A stretch of DNA of 36,633 bases from Coriobacteriaceae bacterium (lineage in GTDB: Bacteria > Actinomycetota > Coriobacteriia > Anaerosomatales > D1FN1-002), in the NCBI GenBank assembly GCA_013824215.1, contig PNNM01000003.1, forward strand, positions 1 through 36,633. Reading direction: 5' to 3'. The notes beneath the pieces were generated by a model, which saw only the letters and a program-made list of their open reading frames with translations, was not told the origin of the DNA and made no database searches. This document shows, one piece after another, positions 28,083-36,633 of this stretch (within the stretch, counting starts at the first letter, position 1; the number at the start of each line of letters is the position of its first letter). The position numbers and the translations under genes are program-made.

Positions 28083-28205
28083 TCACCCACCACCCCGCAG
28101 GTTCCTCGCCATCCTCATATGCAGGATTCCCGAGCGGTGCACGAACTCCTCCCCCTCCCGGACGAAACCCAGGCGCTCGCAGAACCCGCTTGCGCAGCGT
28201 CGCCG
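28083..28205 (-). pseudogene. Remnant of GNAT N-acetyltransferase C-terminus
   Basis: FCERLGFVREGEEFVHRSGILHMRMARNL* matches the typical GNAT C-terminal signature (FYERLGF...EGEEF...GI.H..M...L). No intact N-terminal acetyl-CoA-binding region in the same frame. Confidence 0.6.
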
Positions 28206-28266
28206 CTTGGCCGATAGAGCGCATCGCCGTGGACCGCCCGGCGCAGTTCCGGACCGGACACGGGCG

Positions 28267-29868
28267 TCAGCCCCGGTACGCGTTCGTGACCGGCATCCGC
28301 CTGTCGCGCCCGAAGGCCTTCGGTGTGACACGGATCCCGAGCGGACCCTGCCTGCGCTTGTACTCGGCGGCGTCCACCATGCCGCAGATCCTTGAGACGA
28401 GGTCGGGAGCGAACCCCCGCGCCGCGACCTCGTCGCGCGAGGCGTCCTCTTCCACGTACGCTCGCAGGACCGGATCGAGTTGCTCGTAGGGCGGCAGGCT
28501 GTCGGCATCGGTCTGGTCGGGTCGCAGTTCGGCGCTCGGCGGTTTCGTCATCGTTGCCTCGGGCACCGCCGGACCGCGGCCGTTGCGCCAGCGCGCCAGG
28601 TCGTAGACGCGCGTCTTGAACACGTCCTTGATCGGGGCGAACCCGCCGACCATGTCGCCGTAGAGCGTGGAATACCCCACCGACAGCTCGCTCTTGTTGC
28701 CGGTGGCCAGGACCAGCCAGCCGAACTTGTTCGACAGCGCCATCAGCAGCGTCCCTCGTACGCGGGCCTGGAGGTTCTCCTCGGTGACATCCACGCCGGT
28801 TCCCGCGAACGCCGGGGCGAGGACCTCCTCGAACGCGGCGTGCGGACCCTCGATGGGGATCTCGAGCGCCTCGATGCCGAGGTTCGCCACGAGCTCCCGC
28901 GCGTCGGTCACGGCGCCCTCGGACGAGTGGCGCGACGGCATCAGCACGCCCGTCACGTTCTCCGGACCGAGCGCGTCGGCGGCCAGCGCGGCCGTCAGCG
29001 CCGAGTCGATGCCCCCGGACAGGCCGAGGACGACGCGCCGGAACCCGTTCTTGCGCACGTAGTCCCGCAGGCCGGTCACCAGAGCGGACCAGATCTCCTC
29101 CTCGCCCGTCGTCAGCGGCTCGATCCGCTCGCCGGCGCCGAGGCGCCCGTCCGCGGAGAAGTCGGCGAAGAGCGTCTCCTCGGCGAACCCGCTCGCACGC
29201 GCCACGACCTCGCCGTCGGGCGAGATGAGGCAGGAGCGCCCGTCGAAGACGAGCTCGTCCTGGCCGCCCACGAGGTTGCAGTAGGCGACCCAGACGCCGT
29301 TGTCGAGCGCCCGGCCGCACAGCATCGACTCGCGCTCCGCGCCCTTGCCCGCATGGAACGGCGACGCCGAGATGTTGAGGATGACGCGAGCGCCGAGCCC
29401 GGAAAGCTCGGCAGGGAGCTCAGGTGCCCACACGTCCTCGCACACCGTGAGCGCGTACATCTCGCCCCCGAACTCGACCAGCCCCGGATCGTCGCCCGGC
29501 TGGAACCAGCGCTCCTCGTCGAACACGCCGTAGTTCGGCAGACGGCGCTTGCGGTAGACACGCAGGACCCGGCCGTTGCCGCACAGCGCGGCCGCGTTGT
29601 AGAGCTTCTCCCCGTCGCGATCCACGAAACCGACCACCGTGCTGTGCCTGCTCGCGGCGGCGATGCGCTCGAGCGCGTCGAGGTTGTCCTTCACGAACCT
29701 TTCACGTAGCAGCAGGTCCTCGGGCGGGTACCCGGTGATCGCGAGCTCGGGGAAGAGGATGAAGGTCGCGCCGTCCTGCTCGGCGGCGGCCGCGGCGGCG
29801 GCGATGCGGGTCGCGTTGCCGTCGATGTCGCCGACGGTGGGGTTCGTCTGGACGAGCGCGAGACGCAA
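28267..29868 (-). CDS. nadE: Glutamine-dependent NAD+ synthetase
   Basis: N-terminal nitrilase domain (LRLALVQTNPTVGDIDGNA, FPELAITGYPPEDLL, VCEDVW), C-terminal synthetase (VVLGLSGGIDSALTAALA, GTLLMALSNKFGWLVLATGNKSELSVGYSTLYGDMVGGFAPIKDVFKT). Probable TTG start after GGGAGGG. Confidence 0.95.
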   Translation of the reverse strand: MRLALVQTNPTVGDIDGNATRIAAAAAAAEQDGATFILFPELAITGYPPEDLLLRERFVKDNLDALERIAAASRHSTVVGFVDRDGEKLYNAAALCGNGRVLRVYRKRRLPNYGVFDEERWFQPGDDPGLVEFGGEMYALTVCEDVWAPELPAELSGLGARVILNISASPFHAGKGAERESMLCGRALDNGVWVAYCNLVGGQDELVFDGRSCLISPDGEVVARASGFAEETLFADFSADGRLGAGERIEPLTTGEEEIWSALVTGLRDYVRKNGFRRVVLGLSGGIDSALTAALAADALGPENVTGVLMPSRHSSEGAVTDARELVANLGIEALEIPIEGPHAAFEEVLAPAFAGTGVDVTEENLQARVRGTLLMALSNKFGWLVLATGNKSELSVGYSTLYGDMVGGFAPIKDVFKTRVYDLARWRNGRGPAVPEATMTKPPSAELRPDQTDADSLPPYEQLDPVLRAYVEEDASRDEVAARGFAPDLVSRICGMVDAAEYKRRQGPLGIRVTPKAFGRDRRMPVTNAYRG

Positions 29869-30058
29869 TTGTCGGCCCTCCCTGCCGGGTGCCCGACGAG
29901 CGTAGCACTCGCTCTGCCTGTCGCGGAGTCCGACGGACACGCGACGGACGCGCGCGCGGCAATCCTGAGCGGGTATATAGGGATTGTACGCGAAAGGGGC
30001 CGCGCGGCGTGTGCCCGTGGCCCGGACCTTCACTTCCGAGGAGGTGAGAGAGGTGACG

Positions 30059-30541
30059 ATGTTGGCAAGATGGGAGCCCTTCCGCGACCTGCTGTCTCTG
30101 CAGCGCGATATGGACCGCCTGTTCGGCGCGATCGGCGTGCCGCTCTCGACACGACTCGAGGAGACCACGCCCGCGATGACGATGCCCTCCTGGGACGTCA
30201 TCCGCCGCGGCGACGATCTGCTCGTCCGCGCCGAGTTGCCGGGCGTCCGGCCCGAGCACGTGGACATCTCGGTGACCGACGACATCCTGCGCGTCCGTGG
30301 CGAGCGTCACGAGACGCACGAGACGACCGAGGAGGACTACCTGGTCAAGGAATCCTCGTACGGCCACTTCGAGCGCACGATGCGTCTGCCGGCCTGCGCG
30401 CCGGTCGACAAGATCCGGGCGGAGTACCACGACGGGATCCTCGAGATCGTGATCCCGAAGGCCGCCCCCGAGAGCGTCAAGACACGCAAGATCGAGGTAG
30501 AGGTCCCGGAGCACAAGGCAGCCGAGAAGACGCACCACTAG
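30059..30541 (+). CDS. Small heat shock protein Hsp20/alpha-crystallin family
   Basis: WEPFRDLLSLQRDMDRLFG, DLLVRAELPGVRPEHVDISVTDDILRVRGER, SSYGHFERTMRLPACAPVDKIRAEYHDGILEIVIPK. RBS GAGAGAGG. Confidence 0.95.
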   Translation: MLARWEPFRDLLSLQRDMDRLFGAIGVPLSTRLEETTPAMTMPSWDVIRRGDDLLVRAELPGVRPEHVDISVTDDILRVRGERHETHETTEEDYLVKESSYGHFERTMRLPACAPVDKIRAEYHDGILEIVIPKAAPESVKTRKIEVEVPEHKAAEKTHH

Positions 30542-30572
30542 ATCCGGCGGACCGCTCTCGTCCACGGACGCG

Positions 30573-30596
30573 AAAGGCCCGGCGTGCCGGGCCTTT
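30573..30596. terminator. Bidirectional-type intrinsic terminator between convergent hsp20 and wecB genes
   Basis: AAAGGCCCGGC-GT-GCCGGGCCTTT perfect inverted repeat between two convergent stop codons. Confidence 0.82.
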
Positions 30597-30630
30597 CCCT
30601 ATGGGCTCGCGGGTCGCGCCCGGCGCGCCG

Positions 30631-31722
30631 TCAGGCCTGCCAGGCGAGTTCGGGCAACATCCGCCCTGCGGCCAGCATGTCGGCGATCCGCTCACCCGCG
30701 CGCCCGTCTCCATACAGGTCCCGGTCCGAGGTCTCGCCGAGCGCCAGCGCGTCCTCGGCCGCCCGCGCGAGCCCCTCGCGCGTGACACCGCCGATGAACG
30801 CCACCCCCGCGCTCACGCCTTCCGGACGCTCGGTCACCTCGCGAAGGACGACGAGCGGCTTTCCGAGAGAGACGGATTCCTCCTGGATCCCGCCCGAATC
30901 GGTGAGGACGACGTCCGCCGAGGCCAGGAGTTGCACGAAGGGCACGTACGTCATCGGCTCGAGCAGCCGGATCCGGTCGGCGTGGCCCAGAGTCTCGCGC
31001 GCGCGACTCTGCAGCGCCGGATTCGGATGCATCACGAAATCCACGTGCAGGTCCGGCTCGGCGTCGGCGAGGTCCGCCACGCCCAGGCACAGGTCCTCGA
31101 ACTCCCCGCCCCAGGACTCACGGCGGTGTATGGTCACGAGCGCCCGCCTCGTTCCCGGCTCGCGTCCGGACGCCGCGCCCCCCGCGAAGCGGCGCACCGC
31201 GTCGACGACGGTGTTGCCGACGACCACGATGCGCGCGGGGTCCACGTTCTCGGCCAGCAGCCGCCTCCGCGCGAGCTCCGTCGGCGCGAAGTGCATTCGC
31301 GCGATCCCGCCGACGAGGCGCCGGTTGCCCTCTTCCGGGAAGGGGCGCGTGAGGTCCCCCGTGCGCAAGCCGGCCTCGACGTGCGCCACTGGGAGTCGGC
31401 GGTAGAAGCCGGCAAGAGCGCCCGCGAGCACGCTCGTCGTGTCGCCCTGCACGACCACGGCCTCCGCCCCGATGCGGCGAAGCCACGCGTCCGCACCCTG
31501 CACGGCGCGGCCGAGCAGTTCGGACGGGTGATCGCACTGGATACCGAGGTCCTCGTCGACCGGGATGCCGAGCTCGGCGCACAGGTCGTGCGCGAACGTG
31601 CCGTGCTGTCCGGTGAGAAGGGTCCGCACCGACCGCGCCGGATGACGGTCCTGGAGCGCCCAGACGACCGGTGCGAGCTTGATGATCTCGGGCCTGGTGC
31701 CCATCACGACCGCGATGCTCAC
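30631..31722 (-). CDS. wecB: UDP-N-acetylglucosamine 2-epimerase (non-hydrolysing)
   Basis: IAVVMGTRPEIIKLAPVVWAL, VQGDTTSVLAGALAGFYRRLPVAHVEAGLRTGDLTRPFPEEGNRRLVGGIA, DSGGIQEESVSLGKPLVVLREVTERPEGV. GTG start. Confidence 0.96.
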   Translation of the reverse strand: MSIAVVMGTRPEIIKLAPVVWALQDRHPARSVRTLLTGQHGTFAHDLCAELGIPVDEDLGIQCDHPSELLGRAVQGADAWLRRIGAEAVVVQGDTTSVLAGALAGFYRRLPVAHVEAGLRTGDLTRPFPEEGNRRLVGGIARMHFAPTELARRRLLAENVDPARIVVVGNTVVDAVRRFAGGAASGREPGTRRALVTIHRRESWGGEFEDLCLGVADLADAEPDLHVDFVMHPNPALQSRARETLGHADRIRLLEPMTYVPFVQLLASADVVLTDSGGIQEESVSLGKPLVVLREVTERPEGVSAGVAFIGGVTREGLARAAEDALALGETSDRDLYGDGRAGERIADMLAAGRMLPELAWQA

Positions 31723-31824
31723 GAGAGACGTCCACCCTCCTGCCACGCAACACCGATCCGGCACGAGGATGGTACCTGAACTCGGGACCTCGGCACACCG
31801 CCCGCCCGCGGGGGGTAGGGCTTG

Positions 31825-31860
31825 GCGGGGGGTCCGGACCGTCCGGTCCGGACCCCCCGC
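31825..31860 (-). terminator. Perfect 16-bp-stem hairpin (possible terminator or structured element)
   Basis: GCGGGGGGTCCGGACC-GTCC-GGTCCGGACCCCCCGC: perfect inverted repeat with 4-nt loop, directly downstream of the minus-strand gene ending at 31895. No obvious T tract. Confidence 0.6.
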
Positions 31861-31894
31861 ATCGTGCCACCCCGGCTCCCTGCGGCAGGAGAGG

Positions 31895-32410
31895 TCAGTA
31901 CGTCGGGATGGGCACGAAGATGATGGTCGTCGACTGCACGAGCGTCGCGTCGATGCCGTAACTGCTGCCGGGGGCCATGGCCAGTGTGGTGGAACCTGTG
32001 ACGGGGACGCCGCCCACGTTCGCCGTGAGCGTCACCGTGTACGTGTCGGCGCCGTCCTTCCACCGGAATCTGAACGTGCCGTCGGCGGCGGTCGTACCCG
32101 ATTGGACCACCGCACCGGAGGAGTCGCGCACCTCGACCGCGGCCCCGCTCACCGGCTGCCCGGACTCGTCGACCAGCGAGCCGTAGCACACGATGAACTG
32201 CGGGTTGTCGGCGGGTTTCGCGGTGGCGGTGCGGACGACGATCTCGGAGCCCGCCGGCAGGAACACGCCGAGGGCGAGGACGAGGAGCACGATGCCCGAG
32301 AGCACCGTGACCGCCACGTCCTCGGCGAGCGGGAACGCCGTGAGATGCGGACGGCGGGACGGCCGAGGGGCGGCGGCGCGGCGGCGCGCTCCGGAGCGAC
32401 GGCTCTCCAT
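31895..32410 (-). CDS. Single-pass membrane protein with extracytoplasmic Ig-like/carboxypeptidase-regulatory-like domain
   Basis: Basic N-terminus, VAVTVLSGIVLLVLALGVFL TM helix, then GSLVDESGQPVSGAAVEVRDSSGAVVQSGTTAADGTFRFRW. Confidence 0.75.
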   Translation of the reverse strand: MESRRSGARRRAAAPRPSRRPHLTAFPLAEDVAVTVLSGIVLLVLALGVFLPAGSEIVVRTATAKPADNPQFIVCYGSLVDESGQPVSGAAVEVRDSSGAVVQSGTTAADGTFRFRWKDGADTYTVTLTANVGGVPVTGSTTLAMAPGSSYGIDATLVQSTTIIFVPIPTY

Positions 32411-33708
32411 CACACGGCCGCTTCCGACTTCACGCGCCGGGTCTTGGACCACGAGCCGCGACGGAGCGCCATGCGCGTCCACGCCCAGACCGTGGCCACG
32501 AACCAGCAGTACGTGTAGCAGGCGAAGATGATCGAGTACGCGGGCAGCCACCGCGCCGGCAAGGGGACCTGCGCGCGCATCTGGTACGTGAGCAGGAACA
32601 CCCAGAGCGGCCCGAAGGAAAGCACCAGCGTGACGAGGTTGCGCACCACGCCGGGTGGCAGCCAGACGAGCAGCGAGGAGTGCAGCGTGGCCAGGCCGAC
32701 GAAGCTCAGGATGCTGAAGAACATCCCGATCGTGACGAGGACCACGAACACGACGAGCACGAGATAGAGCGACAGGTCGATACGCGTGCGCAGCGGGACC
32801 CGATGGCGGCGGTTCAGCACGGGCAGATGCCGCCAGCACTGGTAGTGGCCCTGGATCCAGCGTGTGCGCTGCCTGAACAGCGCCTTGAGGCCGGTGACCG
32901 CCTGCTGGGCGACGTACGCACGCGGGCAGAAACGGATCCGCCAGCCCTCGCCCACCAGGGACAGGCCGAGATCGAGATCCTCGGTGAGACACTCGGTCCA
33001 CGGCGCGTGCCCGAGGGACAGCAGCGCCGAGAGCCGGGTGAACTGGCCGTTGCCGCCCAACCCCACCGAGCCGAACGCGTCGCGGGCCTCCTGCACGAAC
33101 GCGGAGAAACCGACGAACTCGATGTCCTGCATGAGCGTGAGGATGTTCGTGTTGGCGTTGGCGATGCGCACACCGATCTGCACACCGCCGACGTCGGGCT
33201 CGGCGAAGTACGGGGAGACCGCTGAGAGCGTCTGGGCCTCGAGCTGCCCGTCGGCGTCCACGATGCAGATGAGCACGTCCTCGGGACCACGTCCCTCGAG
33301 GATCGGGTGCCGCTGCGCCACCATGTCCAGGATGACCTCGCAGGCGTGGTTGAGCACGGCGCCCTTGCCGCGGCCCGCCACGTCCGCCCCGCGGTCCACG
33401 ACGAGCACCTCGCTGTGGGCGTCGGCATACTCGTGGGCGATACGGCTCGTCGCGTCCTGAGAGCCGTCGTTCATGATGAGCACGGTGCGGTGCGGGTACT
33501 CCTGGCGCAGGAGGGACTCGATCGTGTGAGCGATCACGTCCTCCTCGTTGTGGGCGGGGACCACGACGAACACGAACGGCCGGTAGCCTGTGTCCCGCAC
33601 GTTCGGGCCGAACATGCGGCGCAGCACGAGGTGGACGAACAGGAACATGTAGTAGACCACCACCGTGGCCACCAGACCGTTCAGCCATGTCAGTTCGATG
33701 TGCCACAT
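32410..33708 (-). CDS. Family 2 membrane glycosyltransferase (PgaC/cellulose-synthase-like)
   Basis: VVVPAHNEEDVIAHTIESLL, DGSQDAT, VDADGQLEAQTL, GGNGQFTRLSAL, EDLDLGLSLVGEGWRIRF, RQRTRWIQGHYQC (QxxRW), with flanking TM helices. Confidence 0.94.
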   Translation of the reverse strand: MWHIELTWLNGLVATVVVYYMFLFVHLVLRRMFGPNVRDTGYRPFVFVVVPAHNEEDVIAHTIESLLRQEYPHRTVLIMNDGSQDATSRIAHEYADAHSEVLVVDRGADVAGRGKGAVLNHACEVILDMVAQRHPILEGRGPEDVLICIVDADGQLEAQTLSAVSPYFAEPDVGGVQIGVRIANANTNILTLMQDIEFVGFSAFVQEARDAFGSVGLGGNGQFTRLSALLSLGHAPWTECLTEDLDLGLSLVGEGWRIRFCPRAYVAQQAVTGLKALFRQRTRWIQGHYQCWRHLPVLNRRHRVPLRTRIDLSLYLVLVVFVVLVTIGMFFSILSFVGLATLHSSLLVWLPPGVVRNLVTLVLSFGPLWVFLLTYQMRAQVPLPARWLPAYSIIFACYTYCWFVATVWAWTRMALRRGSWSKTRRVKSEAAV

Positions 33709-33749
33709 GACGGCGCTTCAGACTCCCACGAGTCGACGGCTGCGCGGCC

Positions 33750-35510
33750 CTAGGGGGCCACGTTCAGCCACACTCCGTTGGATGCGATGCCCTGCTTGAC
33801 CACGCCGAGGTAGCCCGAGGGAGCTCCGGGCGGGATGCGGGCGAGGATCGAGTCATCGCTCCAGCTGACGACCTCGCACGGGTATGCGGCGGCGATGACG
33901 GCGACGCTGCCCGGACCCGCCGTGCCGAATCCGGTCCCGCTGACGGCCACCTGCTGCCCGGGCGCCACCTGTGTGGCGTCCACGCTCGAGATGCGGGCGG
34001 GGGTCTCCACCACGAAGTAGATGCCGTTCGACGAGGACCCGGGCGTCCCGACGCCGACGTAGCCGGACGTCGCGCCCGCGGGAACCTGCACGCGCACGAC
34101 CGAGCCCGACCAGCCGACGACCGGGGCGCTCACGCCGCTGAAGGTGACGCGCTTGTCACCCTGCGTCGCGCCGAAACCCTCGCCGGTCAGCACGAGTTCG
34201 CTGCCCGGCTCGCCCCACCAGGCAGACAGCCCGCTCAGACGGGGCGAAACGCTCACGAACACGCCGTTCGAGGTCAGTCCGCCGCGCACCACGCCCGCGT
34301 AACCGCTCCGCGCATCCGAAGGCACCACGAAGGCCACGCGGCCGCCCGACCAGGACTCGACCTCGACCGGTACACCGCCGAGCACGACCTGGCCGGGCTC
34401 GGATCCGAAGTCCCTGCCCGTGAGCACCACGCGTTCGCCCACGAGCACGTGGCGCGATGAGACCGAATCGACGACCGGGTGCCCGTATGGGGTGAAGAAG
34501 ACGCCGTTCGAGCTCATCCCACGCGCGACCACGCCCACGTACCCCGGCGTGACGCCCCGCGGGACTACGACCGCGATCCGGGTGTCCGACCAGGAGAGCA
34601 CCTGCCCGGCCAAGCCGCCGAACGAGACCCAGCCGTCCACCTGCGTGGCGCCGAATCCACTGCCCTCGAGCGTGGCGACGGTCCCGGCCCCACCCTCGCG
34701 AGGCGAGATGGACGTCACCGCCGGTGTCGCGTGCGGGACGAAATACAGACCGTTGGATGTGACCCCGCCCACGACCACGCCGACGTACCCGGGGCGGACA
34801 GCGCCGTCCGGCACGACGAAGGAGACCGCCGTATCCGACCAAGACACGACATCCGCGCGTGCGCCACACACGGCCACCCAGCTGTCACGCTGCTCAGCGC
34901 CGAAGCCCCGTCCATCGACCGTGACGTTCGCCCCGGGGGGCGCCGCATAGGTGGAGAGCGACTGTGCGACGGCACCGGTCAGAGAGGTCCGGGTGACCGG
35001 CAGGGCGCTGACCGTACCGCGCGCGACGACGCGGTCGACGGCCACGACCGCTGCGCCTCTCTTCGGCACCACGACCAGGCGCACCGACTCCTGCCCGCTG
35101 GCGCCGATCCGCTCGGCCGCGCCCTCGCTGACCGACGCGAGAACGCGCCTGCCGACGAGGCGGTTCGAGTTGTCGGTGTAGGGCCCGCCCCTCATGGCGC
35201 TCGGCGCGCCCGACGACGCGCTGACCGGATCGAGGAGTTCGGCGGAGGTGATCCGCGCGTCCAGCGTGCGCCGGGCCGAATCCCTCCAGCCCATGACGTC
35301 GATGACGGCCAGGTAGGTCTGGGGGACCTTCAGCCCGTCGAGGTCGATGTAGAGCGAGACCGAGTCCGCCGAGTCCCCGGGAGCGGATGGCCGCGCGGAG
35401 GAAACGCCCACGTCGAACGCGAGCGGGATGTAGGCGACGGTGATCACGGCCGCCGCGAACACGACCGCGAAGACGTGAAGTCCGAGCGGTCTGTCCGACC
35501 GCTTCGACAT
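33750..35510 (-). CDS. Secreted or anchored protein with five or so tandem IPT/TIG domains
   Basis: N-terminal TM/signal segment; repeated units of roughly 80 aa (GxGFGxxxxxxxVxxxGxxxxVxSWSDxxxxxxVPxGxxxGYVGVVxxGxxSNGxYF). Confidence 0.85.
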   Translation of the reverse strand: MSKRSDRPLGLHVFAVVFAAAVITVAYIPLAFDVGVSSARPSAPGDSADSVSLYIDLDGLKVPQTYLAVIDVMGWRDSARRTLDARITSAELLDPVSASSGAPSAMRGGPYTDNSNRLVGRRVLASVSEGAAERIGASGQESVRLVVVPKRGAAVVAVDRVVARGTVSALPVTRTSLTGAVAQSLSTYAAPPGANVTVDGRGFGAEQRDSWVAVCGARADVVSWSDTAVSFVVPDGAVRPGYVGVVVGGVTSNGLYFVPHATPAVTSISPREGGAGTVATLEGSGFGATQVDGWVSFGGLAGQVLSWSDTRIAVVVPRGVTPGYVGVVARGMSSNGVFFTPYGHPVVDSVSSRHVLVGERVVLTGRDFGSEPGQVVLGGVPVEVESWSGGRVAFVVPSDARSGYAGVVRGGLTSNGVFVSVSPRLSGLSAWWGEPGSELVLTGEGFGATQGDKRVTFSGVSAPVVGWSGSVVRVQVPAGATSGYVGVGTPGSSSNGIYFVVETPARISSVDATQVAPGQQVAVSGTGFGTAGPGSVAVIAAAYPCEVVSWSDDSILARIPPGAPSGYLGVVKQGIASNGVWLNVAP

Positions 35511-35678
35511 GGAGCCCCCTCCTGCCGCTACGCCAGGGGTACGTTGCCGTGTGTATCGGCAGACGGAGCTGCCGGCATGAGCCGTGATGTGCCGTCCGTC
35601 ACATACCGGCGACACCGCGTGGACGCCCGAGATGGCGCGCCGGGAAGGACCCGATCCGGGAACGCGACCGCGGAGACC

Positions 35679-36633
35679 CTACTCCCCCATAGCCGCCTTC
35701 ATCTGCGAGACCACGCCTTCGGACACCGCCCCCGTGCCGCCGACGATGTGGACGGTCGAGATGCCGCCCTTGTTCGCGGACAGCCGGGATGAGGTGGAAG
35801 GCGGCAAGGACGACGAACGGCACAACAGCATGACGCTGCCGAAGGAACCGCACATCGCGCCCCCGGACAGCGCGTCGGGGAAGTTCTGGCCGGTGGTGAC
35901 CGCCAGCGCATCCCACTGCAGCCCCGCCGAGACGCCGTACTCGGCCACGAGGGACGCCGTCTCGAAGCGGTCCGCGCCGCCCCGTCTGATGACGTTCGAC
36001 GCGCCGAGCCGCGACTTGAGCGTGCTCTCCACACGGGACGGCACCGCGGCCGTCCCGCCGAGGATGACGGCGCTTCGCGCGGATGAAGGCACGTACACGG
36101 CGCTCGACCCCGGGTTCGCGAGGATGACCGGGCGTCCCTTCGCCGCCGCGATCGGCGATGCGGCAAGCGCATCGGGGTAGTTGTCGCCCGTGGCGACGAG
36201 GATCACCCCGTCGAAAGCGCTGCCCTGCAGTGACAGCACCTTGTTGGCGACGAGCCGGGCTGTGACGTAGCGGTCGGGACCGCCGAGCCGCTCGACCGCC
36301 GCCGACCCCAGCGCGGCCTTGAGGCTGCTCTCCACCCCGGATCCCACAGCGCTCCTGCCGCCGAGGATGTAGGCCTTCTTCGCCCCGAGGCGGCGGATCT
36401 CCGCCAACACAGGCGCCGGCAGCGAACCAGTGTCCGTCAGCAACAGCGGGCCGTCCACCACGCCGGCGAGAGCGGAGCCCCCGAGCGCGTCGGGCCAGTT
36501 GCGCCCGGTGGCGATGACCACCGTGCCCGCCCCGCCGGAGAAGCCGCGCTTCGAAGCCTCGATCGCGGTGGCGAACCGGTTCTCTCCCTGCACGCGCACC
36601 CAGTTGCGTGCTCCGGTCGGAGGCGGTGGAGGT
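35679..36633 (-). CDS. Cell wall-binding repeat 2 (CWB2) domain protein, 5' end outside window
   Basis: Three repeats with GENRFATAI / GPDRYVTARLV / GADRFETASLV, ATGxNxPDALxxxxxA and AYILGGRSAV / AVILGGTAAV / VHIVGGTGAV. ORF remains open to the window edge. Confidence 0.92.
   Translation of the reverse strand, partial: PPPPPTGARNWVRVQGENRFATAIEASKRGFSGGAGTVVIATGRNWPDALGGSALAGVVDGPLLLTDTGSLPAPVLAEIRRLGAKKAYILGGRSAVGSGVESSLKAALGSAAVERLGGPDRYVTARLVANKVLSLQGSAFDGVILVATGDNYPDALAASPIAAAKGRPVILANPGSSAVYVPSSARSAVILGGTAAVPSRVESTLKSRLGASNVIRRGGADRFETASLVAEYGVSAGLQWDALAVTTGQNFPDALSGGAMCGSFGSVMLLCRSSSLPPSTSSRLSANKGGISTVHIVGGTGAVSEGVVSQMKAAMGE

Noticed and set aside
28267-30285. Extended nadE start at 30285 (672 aa)
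   Set aside because: Extension lacks NadE features and overlaps hsp20; a TTG at 29868 with a good RBS gives the expected N-terminus LRLALVQTNP.
1-36633. CRISPR array, transposase/IS, rRNA or retron/DGR-like element
   Set aside because: No regularly spaced identical repeats, transposase/RT motifs or rRNA signatures seen on either strand.

Overview
GC-rich bacterial chromosomal window, probably actinobacterial (Coriobacteriia-like; inferred from gene content and composition only). Left to right: (1) a 3' fragment of a glutamate synthase GXGXG-domain gene. (2) A five-gene plus-strand signalling operon: membrane PAS histidine kinase, Rcp1-like receiver, REC-PAS-HK hybrid, single-domain receiver and REC-HD-GYP. 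(3) A complete minus-strand split glutamate synthase operon (HdrB/HdrC-like fusion, class II amidotransferase, ferredoxin/FMN subunit, GXGXG subunit) with no GltD visible. (4) A B12-binding radical SAM protein with a radical-SAM-like partner, and a metallophosphoesterase. (5) A VapBC-like RHH/PIN pair. (6) PdtaR/PdtaS-like ANTAR regulator and kinase. (7) tRNA-Leu(CAA) followed by a DUF4258/YgiT-type pair. (8) An MFS transporter, a lipoprotein, a Zn-dependent dehydrogenase and an LsrF-like aldolase/thiolase. (9) PPi-type PFK, AccA, AccD and an archaeal-type class I FBA. (10) A GNAT remnant, NadE and Hsp20. (11) A surface/polysaccharide locus: WecB, Ig-like membrane protein, GT2, IPT/TIG-repeat protein and a CWB2-repeat protein cut by the window edge. 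The most unusual points are the signalling operon lying between a complete and a truncated glutamate synthase GXGXG gene, a GGDEF-like vestige on the hybrid kinase, the Hdr-linked glutamate synthase without GltD, and the radical SAM pair. No CRISPR array, transposase, integrase or phage gene was recognised.
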